Assembly: GCF_036014215.1 (NCBI RefSeq)
Contig: NZ_CP107921.1
Coordinates: 6,507,501 to 6,571,500, forward strand
DNA from: Streptomyces sp. NBC_00440
GTDB taxonomy: Bacteria > Actinomycetota > Actinomycetes > Streptomycetales > Streptomycetaceae
Direction: 5' to 3'
Length of the DNA stretch: 64,000 nucleotides
This document shows positions 58,270 to 64,000 of the stretch, piece by piece (position 1 is the stretch's first letter; every line of letters starts with the position of its first letter). The notes under the pieces were generated by a model. That model did not search any database. It was not told the origin of the DNA and worked only from the letters and a program-made list of their open reading frames with translations. A program made the position numbers and the translations under genes.

Positions 58270-59871
58270 TCACCCCAGCCGGAACCGCTGGAGTTTGCCC
58301 GTCCCGGTCCGCGGCAGTGACCCTGCGAACACCACCTCCCGGGGGCACTTGTGCGGAGCCAGCTCGGACTTCACGAACTCCCGCAGCGGTTCCGCCTCCC
58401 GCGCCGCCCCCTCGCGCAGCACCACATGCGCCACCACCACCTGCCCCCGCTCCGGGTCCGGGCGGCCCACCACCGCCGCCTCCAGGACGTCGGGATGGCG
58501 CAGCAGTGCGTCCTCGACCTCGGGGCCCGCGATGTTGTACCCGGCGGAAATGATCATGTCATCGGCGCGTGCCACATAGGTGAAGTAGCCGTCCCCGTCA
58601 CGCAGATACGTATCGCCTGTGAGGTTCCAGCCGTCCCGTACGTACTCCGACTGGCGCTCGTCGGCCAGATAGCGGCAGCCCACCGGACCGCGCACCGCGA
58701 GCAGGCCCGGCTCGCCGTCGGGCACCGGGCGGCCGGAGCGGTCCACCACCCGGGCCTGCCAGCCGGGCACCGGAACCCCCGTCGTCCCGGGGCGCACCGC
58801 TTCGTCCGCGGCGGAGATGAAGATGTGCAGCAGCTCCGTCGCCCCGATGCCGTTGATGATGCGCAGTCCGGTCCGCTCGTGCCAGGCGTGCCAGGTGGCC
58901 GCGGGCAGATTCTCCCCGGCCGAGACACAGCGGCGCAGTGCCGAGACGTCGTACGAGTCCAGCTCGTCCAGCATCGCGCGGTACGCGGTCGGCGCCGTGA
59001 ACAGCACCGACACCCGGTGCGTGGCGAGCGCGGGCAGCAGCTGGCGCGGCCCGGACCGTTCGAGCAGGAGGGCCGAGGCGCCCGCGCGCAGCGGGAAGAC
59101 CACCAGACCGCCCAGGCCGAAGGTGAAACCGAGCGGCGGGCTGCCCGCGAAGACATCGTCGGGGCGGGGCTTCAGCACGTACCGAGCGAAGGTGTCCGCG
59201 ACGGCCAGCACATCGCGGTGGAAGTGCATACAGCCTTTCGGCCGCCCGGTGGTGCCGGAGGTGAAGGCGATCAGCGCCACGTCGTCGGCGGAGGTCGCGA
59301 CGGCCTCGTACACATCGGGTCTGGCCGCGGCGAGCCGCAGCAGGTCCTGTGGCCCCTCACCGCCGTACGTGGTGATCCGCAGCGCGGGGACCTCCGCCTT
59401 CACCAGATCGTCGACGGCGCGGATGTCGCACAGCGCGTGGCTGACCCGGGCGAGGGAGCACACCTCGGCCAGTTCGTGCGGGCGCTGGGTGGCCAGCACG
59501 GTCACCGCCACCGCGCCCGCCTTCACCACCGCGAGCCAGCAGGCGGCGAGATGGGGTGTGGTGGGACCGCGCAGCAGCACCCGGTTCCCCGGCACGACGC
59601 CGAGATCCGATGTGAGGACATGGGCGATACGGCCGACCTCGGCCCGGAGTTCGCCGTACGTCCAGAGCTCACCGGCGCCGGTGCGGAAGGCGGGGCGGTC
59701 GGCGCCGAAGCGCTCGACGGTCCGGTCCAGCAGCTCCGCCCCGCAGTTGAGCCGGTCCGGATACGCCGGCCCGGGAAGGTCATCGAGGAGCAGCCGGGGC
59801 CACTGGTCGGCGGGCGGCAGCTGGTCGCGGGGAAAAGTGTCGACGTGCGCTGAGGTTTTCAGCTCCATCAC
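58270..59871 (-). CDS. Aryl-CoA ligase (benzoate/2-aminobenzoate:CoA ligase type)
   Basis: A 533-residue ANL-superfamily enzyme activating an aromatic acid as its CoA thioester. LIAFTSGTTGRPKGCMHFHR is the AMP-binding P-loop, INGIGATELLHIF the A5 region, GDTYLRDGDGYFTYVARADD the hinge region and GTGKLQRFRL carries the catalytic lysine. The compact 530-residue form with RRPKGCMHFH-like sequence suits benzoate- and 2-aminobenzoate-CoA ligases. The GTG at 59871 is directly followed by ATG 59868; either may start. It is divergent from the acyl-CoA dehydrogenase gene over a shared operator. Confidence 0.88.
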   Translation of the reverse strand: MMELKTSAHVDTFPRDQLPPADQWPRLLLDDLPGPAYPDRLNCGAELLDRTVERFGADRPAFRTGAGELWTYGELRAEVGRIAHVLTSDLGVVPGNRVLLRGPTTPHLAACWLAVVKAGAVAVTVLATQRPHELAEVCSLARVSHALCDIRAVDDLVKAEVPALRITTYGGEGPQDLLRLAAARPDVYEAVATSADDVALIAFTSGTTGRPKGCMHFHRDVLAVADTFARYVLKPRPDDVFAGSPPLGFTFGLGGLVVFPLRAGASALLLERSGPRQLLPALATHRVSVLFTAPTAYRAMLDELDSYDVSALRRCVSAGENLPAATWHAWHERTGLRIINGIGATELLHIFISAADEAVRPGTTGVPVPGWQARVVDRSGRPVPDGEPGLLAVRGPVGCRYLADERQSEYVRDGWNLTGDTYLRDGDGYFTYVARADDMIISAGYNIAGPEVEDALLRHPDVLEAAVVGRPDPERGQVVVAHVVLREGAAREAEPLREFVKSELAPHKCPREVVFAGSLPRTGTGKLQRFRLG

Positions 59872-59907
59872 AGGATCGCCCCCTTAGGCGGCATCGCACA
59901 TGGAGCG

Positions 59908-59943
59908 TATCGTTTGCGTGACGACAGTCAACGGTTCACGATA
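59908..59943. promoter_or_regulatory. Operator-like element TATCGT-GTGAC-N4-GTCAA-ACGATA
   Basis: Between the divergent aryl-CoA ligase and acyl-CoA dehydrogenase genes. Outer arms TATCGT (59908-59913) and ACGATA (59938-59943) enclose GTGAC (59918-59922), GACA and GTCAA. It shares GTGACG-N2-AGTCA with the element at 54111-54150, suggesting a single regulator for both transcripts. No regulator gene is in this part of the window. Confidence 0.65.
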
Positions 59944-59956
59944 GAGGGGATCGGGG

Positions 59957-61066
59957 ATGACCGCATTCGCACTGGACCCGGACCAGCGCAAGTGGTGCGC
60001 CGAACTGCGCACCCTGGCCGCTGAACGGCTCGGCCCGCTCGCCGCGGCCGGGGAGCCCGGCCGTGTCAACCGCCCTCTGGTCGCCGCCCTCGGTGAACAT
60101 GGCCTGCTGGAGCGGCTGTTCCGGGCGGGCGCGCTGGACCTCTGCCTGCTGCGCGAGTCGCTCGCGTACGCCTGCACCGAGGCGGAGACCGCGCTCGCGC
60201 TCCAGGGCCTCGGGAGTTACCCCCTCGTCCAGGCCGGCACCATGTACCAGCGCGAGCGGCTGCTGCCCGAGGTGATCGCGGGCCGGGCCGTCGCCGCCTT
60301 CGCGCTGAGCGAGCCCGGCGCGGGGTCCGACGCCGCGGCCCTGGAGCTCAAGGCCGCACCGGACGGCGGAGGGTGGCGGCTGACCGGCACGAAGTGCTGG
60401 ATCTCCAACGCCCCCGACGCCGACTTCTACACCGTCTTCGCCCGTACGACCGAGGGCGCCGGTGCCCGGGGGATCACCGCGTTCCTGGTGCCGGCCGACC
60501 GCCCGGGGCTGACGGGTTCGCGGCTGGACATGCTCTCGCCGCACCCCATCGGGACGCTGGACTTCGACGGGGTGCCGGTCGGGCCGCAGGACGTCCTGGG
60601 CGAGCCGGACCGGGGCTTCCGGGTCGCGATGAACACCCTGAACCTCTTCCGCCCCAGCGTGGGCGCCTTCGCCGTCGGCATGGCACAGGCGGCCCTGGAC
60701 GCGACCATCGGCCACACCTCCCGGCGTACCGCGTTCGGCGGCCCGCTGAAGGACCTGCAGGCGGTGGCCCACCAGGTCGCCGAGATGGCCACCCGCACCG
60801 AGGCCGCACGCCTGCTGGTCCACGCGGCGGCGGCCGCCTGCGACGCGGGCGACCCCGGTATCGCGAAGCGCTCCGCCATGGCCAAACTCTTCGCCACCGA
60901 GACCGCCCAGTACGTCGTGGACACCGCGGTCCAACTGCACGGCGCCCGGGCCCTCCAGCGCGGCCACCTCCTCGAACACCTCTACCGCGAGGTCCGCGCC
61001 CCGCGGATCTACGAGGGCGCCACAGAGGTCCAGCGGACCATCATCGCCAAGGAGCTGTACCGATGA
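59957..61066 (+). CDS. Acyl-CoA dehydrogenase
   Basis: A 369-residue flavoprotein. FALSEPGAGSDAAALELKA is the FAD/substrate loop, WRLTGTKCWISNAPDADFYT the next signature, and RIYEGATEVQRTIIAKEL the C-terminal region with the catalytic-base Glu in YEGATE. The first gene of a plus-strand operon with ridA and an alpha/beta hydrolase, and divergent from the aryl-CoA ligase. It probably desaturates the ring-reduced CoA thioester made by the fusion enzyme. Confidence 0.93.
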   Translation: MTAFALDPDQRKWCAELRTLAAERLGPLAAAGEPGRVNRPLVAALGEHGLLERLFRAGALDLCLLRESLAYACTEAETALALQGLGSYPLVQAGTMYQRERLLPEVIAGRAVAAFALSEPGAGSDAAALELKAAPDGGGWRLTGTKCWISNAPDADFYTVFARTTEGAGARGITAFLVPADRPGLTGSRLDMLSPHPIGTLDFDGVPVGPQDVLGEPDRGFRVAMNTLNLFRPSVGAFAVGMAQAALDATIGHTSRRTAFGGPLKDLQAVAHQVAEMATRTEAARLLVHAAAAACDAGDPGIAKRSAMAKLFATETAQYVVDTAVQLHGARALQRGHLLEHLYREVRAPRIYEGATEVQRTIIAKELYR

Positions 61067-61121
61067 GTCCCGACCGAGCCGACGCCAAGGAGCTGTACGC
61101 ATGAGCCTCGACCGAGTCAAC
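61046..61121 (+). repeat. 38-bp tandem duplication at the acyl-CoA dehydrogenase/ridA junction
   Basis: Copies at 61046-61083 and 61084-61121 share GCCAAGGAGCTGTAC and most of the following 23 bases. The first copy contains the dehydrogenase stop, the second the ribosome site and start of ridA. Confidence 0.9.
61063..61104 (+). CDS. 13-codon micro-ORF linking acyl-CoA dehydrogenase and ridA
   Basis: Reads MSPDRADAKELYA. Its ATG overlaps the dehydrogenase stop (ATGA at 61063-61066) and its stop overlaps the ridA start (ATGA at 61101-61104). GGAG lies 9-12 bases upstream of its start and of the ridA start. It arose through the 38-base duplication, and probably keeps ribosomes moving from one gene to the next rather than encoding a functional peptide. 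Confidence 0.55.
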   Translation: MSPDRADAKELYA

Positions 61122-61499
61122 CCGCCGGAGCTCTCCCCGCCCACCGGGTTCTCCCACGCCGTCGCCGCCACCGGTACCCGGCTGGTGTTCCTCGCGGGGC
61201 AGACTGCGCTGAACGGTGCGGGGGAGGTCACCGGAACCACCCTGGCGGCCCAGTTCGAGGTGGCGCTGTCGAACCTGCTCACCGCGCTGCGCGCCGCGGG
61301 CGGCGATCCGGCCGACCTCGCGCGTGTCACGGTGTACGCCACCGATGTGGCCGACTACCGCGCGCACGCCGCCGAACTGGGCCGTATCTGGCGGAAGCTG
61401 GCCGGCCGCGACTACCCGGCGATGGCGGTGATCGGCGCCACGCGGCTCTGGGACGAGCAGACGATGGTGGAAATCGACGGAGTCGCCGTACTGTCCTGA
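61101..61499 (+). CDS. RidA-family enamine/imine deaminase
   Basis: A 132-residue RidA/YjgF protein. FLAGQTALNGAGEVTGTTLA, FEVALSNLLTALRAAGGDPA and LARVTVYATDVADYRAHAAE are family blocks, and the active-site Arg lies in the LARVTVYATD segment. RidA proteins hydrolyse reactive imines; in a 2-aminobenzoyl-CoA pathway the amino group leaves as such an intermediate, which fits. It starts in a duplicated ribosome-site context. Confidence 0.9.
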   Translation: MSLDRVNPPELSPPTGFSHAVAATGTRLVFLAGQTALNGAGEVTGTTLAAQFEVALSNLLTALRAAGGDPADLARVTVYATDVADYRAHAAELGRIWRKLAGRDYPAMAVIGATRLWDEQTMVEIDGVAVLS

Positions 61500-61500
61500 C

Positions 61501-62334
61501 ATGCCCGAGATCACACTCACCGCCGGCACCGTCGACTACGTGGACACCGGCGGCTCAGGCCCCGTCGTCGTCCTCCTCCATGGGCTCGTGCACGACGCCA
61601 CCGTCTGGCGCAAGGTGATCGACGGCCTGCGCTCCGACCACCGGGTGCTCGCGCCCACCCTGCCGTACGGCGCACACCGCACCCCCATGCGCCGCGACGT
61701 ACCGCTGACACCGGACTCGGTGGCGGAGCTCATCGCCGAGTTCCTCGACCGGCTGGAGCTGCGGGACGTCACCCTCGTCGAGAACGACTGCGGCCGCGCC
61801 CAGTCCGTCGCAGCCCGGCACCCGGAGCGGCTCGCCCGGCTGGTCCTGATCTCCTGCGAGGCTTTCGACAACTACCCGCCGGGCATCCCGGGCAAGCTGC
61901 TCGTACTGGCCTGCCGGATGCCGGGCGGCATCCCGCTGCTGGTCCATACCCTCGCGATCAAGCCGCTGCGGCGTCTGCCGGTCGGCTTCGGAGCGCTCAC
62001 CAAGCGGCCCGTGCCCGACGAGATCGTCAACGGCTGGCTCCGCCCGCTCCGCACCGACAGGGCGATCCGCGAGGACTTCCGCCGCTACGGTCTGGGCGTA
62101 CGCAAGTCGGAGCTGCTGGAGGCAGCGGAGGGACTGCGGACGTTCGACAGACCCGCGCTGGTGGTGTGGGCGCTGGAGGACCGCATGATGCCCCGGGCCC
62201 ACGGCCGTCGTCTCGCCGAACTGCTGCCGCAGGGGCGGCTCCTGGAGATCGAGGACAGCGGAACGCTGATCGCGGAGGACCAGCCGGAGCAACTGATCGC
62301 CGCACTGCGGGAGTTCATCGCCGGCACTGGCTGA
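61501..62334 (+). CDS. Alpha/beta-hydrolase with Asp-type nucleophile motif
   Basis: A 277-residue hydrolase starting one base after ridA. LLHGLVHDATVWRKVIDGL is the oxyanion loop. The nucleophile elbow reads VENDCGRA, placing Asp96 where most family members have Ser, as in haloalkane dehalogenase relatives. The usual late His is replaced in DSGTLIAEDQPEQL. It could be a thioesterase or C-C hydrolase finishing the aromatic pathway, or a non-catalytic relative. Membership of the operon is well supported by spacing. Confidence 0.85.
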   Translation: MPEITLTAGTVDYVDTGGSGPVVVLLHGLVHDATVWRKVIDGLRSDHRVLAPTLPYGAHRTPMRRDVPLTPDSVAELIAEFLDRLELRDVTLVENDCGRAQSVAARHPERLARLVLISCEAFDNYPPGIPGKLLVLACRMPGGIPLLVHTLAIKPLRRLPVGFGALTKRPVPDEIVNGWLRPLRTDRAIREDFRRYGLGVRKSELLEAAEGLRTFDRPALVVWALEDRMMPRAHGRRLAELLPQGRLLEIEDSGTLIAEDQPEQLIAALREFIAGTG

Positions 62335-62886
62335 AGGCGGCTGCGCCGGGAGGGGGCCTGCCCGCGCGGTTCGCGGTGGCGCGGCGCTGCCGCACGGCTT
62401 CGCGAGCCGGTGCGTTTCAGCGCGATGGCATGACAAGCCCGGAAGTCCCCGAAATTGCAAGGATTCACCATATCGCCCGAAAGTTGTCCGATCGCTATTT
62501 CCTTTACAGGGAATCCTTGTACCTGAGAGTCTAAATTAAAGACGACGCCGGGAGCTACCGCCCCCTGGGTACGGTGCTTTATGCGGCGGGTGAGACGATG
62601 TCTCGCACGGCCACAGAGGAGAATACCCTGCGAGGTCCGATGGATAAACATCGCTCGCCACCCGGCGGTATTCGCTCAAAATACCATTTTTGCCCGATCT
62701 GTCATCTTACGCACTGGAGTCACGCGAGCGCCGAGGGTAATGGAGGCGTCACCATTGCTCAAGCCATTTCCCCAGTGATCTTCCACTCAAAAAAAAACCA
62801 CGCGAGACCTGGAGAAGAGATGGCGGCGGGTATTCACTTGTTTCAACTTTCTATTCACTGGCGAAAGCGTTCTTGCGGAGTACTTC
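62335..62886. other. AT-rich non-coding region
   Basis: About 550 bases without a convincing gene. From about 62430 onward the G+C content is far below the flanks, including an uninterrupted run of about nine A near 62789. No tRNA, terminator hairpin or operator stands out. It may contain promoters for the following gene and mark a boundary between the housekeeping-like region and a transferred gene set. Confidence 0.6.
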
Positions 62887-64000
62887 GTGACCATGCAGCC
62901 ACTCCATGACAAGGGTCTCCTTGAAGTCGTGTCGGAACGGAGCCGCCTGCCGGAGGAGCGGGGCGTGGCCCATGCCTCTGCCCGGAGCCGCGAGTTGGCC
63001 CATCTCCTCTTCGACGGTGAGGACCAGGCCCGGGTGCATGGAGCCTGGCGGGACCTCATCGCCACGGAGAGCTTTCGGCACCGGCCCGGGCTCTCCCCGG
63101 CGGAACGTGTTCAGCTCTCGTACTCACGGCTGCGTCTGGTGAACGATGCGGCCGGTGATGCCGCGGATCTGGCTTTCGACGTCCGGCGGCTGGCCGCGCT
63201 GCACGAGTGGACCGGGGTGGTGGACGGCGGCCTCTGCACCGTGGCGAGCATCCACTACAACCTGTTCCTGGGGAGCCTGCTGGATCAGCGTGCCGGCACC
63301 GCCGGGCGTGATGTGTCCGATTTTACGTCGATGCGCCGCATAGGGACGTTCCTCTGTACGGAGCTGGACCACGGCAACGACGCTTCGGCCCTGGGGACAA
63401 CCGCCGAACTCGACTGGGAGACCGGCGGGTTCGTCCTGCACACCCCCACGCCGGGCGCCCAGAAGTTCATGCCGAACACCAGCCTGGCCGGCGGTCCGAA
63501 GAGCGCGGTGGTCGCGGCGAGGCTGCTGGTCGATGGAGTGGACCAGGGGTGCTTCCTCTTCCTGACGCCGCTGAGTGATGACAACGGCCGTGTTCCCGGG
63601 GTCCATGTCCGGGAGCTTCCGGACCGTACCGGCACCCCGGTGGACCACTGCCTCACCTCGTTCGACCAAGTGCAGTTACCACGTGAGGCTCTGCTGGAGG
63701 CGGAGCACGGCCGTCTCGACCGGGACGGGACACTGCACAGCAGCCTGGGCAGCGCGCGAAAGCGGTTCCTGCATTCGATCGGGCGGGTGACCAGCGGGAA
63801 GCTATGCATGAGCGCGGGCACCCTCGGGATGTCGCGAGCGGCGCTGACCATTGCCGTGCGGCACGCGCATACCCGGCATATCAGCGGGCCGAGGCTCGGC
63901 GAGCGGGTGCCGTTGGTGGCGCATCGCAGCCACCACGGCAGGCTGCTCGACGCGACAGCGACGGCGTACGCCATGACGTTCCTTCACCGGGAGGTCGTCT
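62887..64000 (+). CDS. Acyl-CoA oxidase/dehydrogenase-like flavoprotein, C-terminus beyond window
   Basis: First 371 codons of a gene running off the right edge, still open at 64000. Blocks such as RVQLSYSRLRLVNDAAGDAA, IGTFLCTELDHGNDASALGT, FVLHTPTPGAQKFMPNTSLA and GRVTSGKLCMSAGTLGMSRA follow the peroxisomal acyl-CoA oxidase layout (FAD loop at TELDHGND). The GTG at 62887 has GGAG six bases upstream; ATG 62893 is an alternative. Streptomycete members often lie in secondary-metabolite clusters. The gene is preceded by the AT-rich gap, so it may begin a different genomic unit. Confidence 0.85.
   Translation, partial: MTMQPLHDKGLLEVVSERSRLPEERGVAHASARSRELAHLLFDGEDQARVHGAWRDLIATESFRHRPGLSPAERVQLSYSRLRLVNDAAGDAADLAFDVRRLAALHEWTGVVDGGLCTVASIHYNLFLGSLLDQRAGTAGRDVSDFTSMRRIGTFLCTELDHGNDASALGTTAELDWETGGFVLHTPTPGAQKFMPNTSLAGGPKSAVVAARLLVDGVDQGCFLFLTPLSDDNGRVPGVHVRELPDRTGTPVDHCLTSFDQVQLPREALLEAEHGRLDRDGTLHSSLGSARKRFLHSIGRVTSGKLCMSAGTLGMSRAALTIAVRHAHTRHISGPRLGERVPLVAHRSHHGRLLDATATAYAMTFLHREVV

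Noticed and set aside
62574..62909. Open frame with CPICHLTHW as a small zinc-finger protein
   Set aside because: No ribosome site, atypical codon use and third-position bias, and it overlaps the better-supported acyl-CoA oxidase-like start.
1..64000. CRISPR arrays, tRNA, rRNA, prophage or replication origin
   Set aside because: Scanning by eye found no regularly spaced direct repeats, RNA-gene folds, phage structural genes or DnaA-box clusters.

Overview
The window reads as chromosomal DNA of a streptomycete or close relative. G+C is very high, start codons are often GTG, coupled genes overlap as ATGA or GTGA, and the protein families are typically streptomycete: SepF-like SflB, Hen1/Pnkp RNA repair, DUF6893 small proteins and a group 1h [NiFe]-hydrogenase. 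I read no rRNA, tRNA, CRISPR array or prophage.

Layout. 1-3.6 kb: a CynX-like MFS exporter cut by the window edge with its GntR regulator, a small secreted protein, and a membrane protein joining an HTH domain to an apparently inactive glycosidase fold. 3.7-12.9 kb: an amine or omega-amino-acid catabolic group (NCS1 permease, PuuC-like aldehyde dehydrogenase, M20 amidohydrolase, class III aminotransferase, APC permease) with TetR and LysR regulators. 13-20.3 kb: a variable strip with a frameshifted DUF1877 gene, a winged-helix regulator divergent from a gamma-glutamyltranspeptidase-like gene over a perfect palindrome, a graveyard of three truncated transposases (one internally inverted), and a MarR/DUF6790 divergent pair.

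20.3-34.9 kb: a complete high-affinity [NiFe]-hydrogenase island. hhyS and hhyL lead a long minus-strand run that carries a NifU/Rieske-like electron-transfer protein, several hydrogenase-linked proteins of unknown function, the maturation protease, a HypC-HypF fusion, free HypC, HypD, HypE and a DUF6390-like protein. hypA and hypB diverge from hhyS. Most neighbouring genes overlap by 1-4 bases, which suggests tightly coupled translation.

35-43.4 kb: an SDR, a PLP dehydratase divergent from a deformylase-like gene and its GntR regulator over a palindromic -10 element, then small membrane proteins, a cupin, a binding protein without signal peptide, SflB, an ATPase, a MazG-like hydrolase and a DUF6099-like protein. 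43.5-54.1 kb: F420-type oxidoreductase, homocysteine methyltransferase, Hen1-Pnkp RNA repair, arginine deiminase, ornithine carbamoyltransferase, a cationic amino-acid permease and an anti-sigma-like ATPase.

54.2-62.3 kb: an aromatic CoA-thioester cluster (enoyl-CoA hydratase, FAD monooxygenase/Old Yellow Enzyme fusion, aryl-CoA ligase, acyl-CoA dehydrogenase, RidA, alpha/beta hydrolase). Two of its promoters share a GTGAC-N4-GTCA motif. The architecture fits 2-aminobenzoyl-CoA or salicylyl-CoA catabolism. After a markedly AT-richer gap, the window ends inside an acyl-CoA oxidase-like gene.

All functional names come from reading motifs and recalling families; no database search was run.
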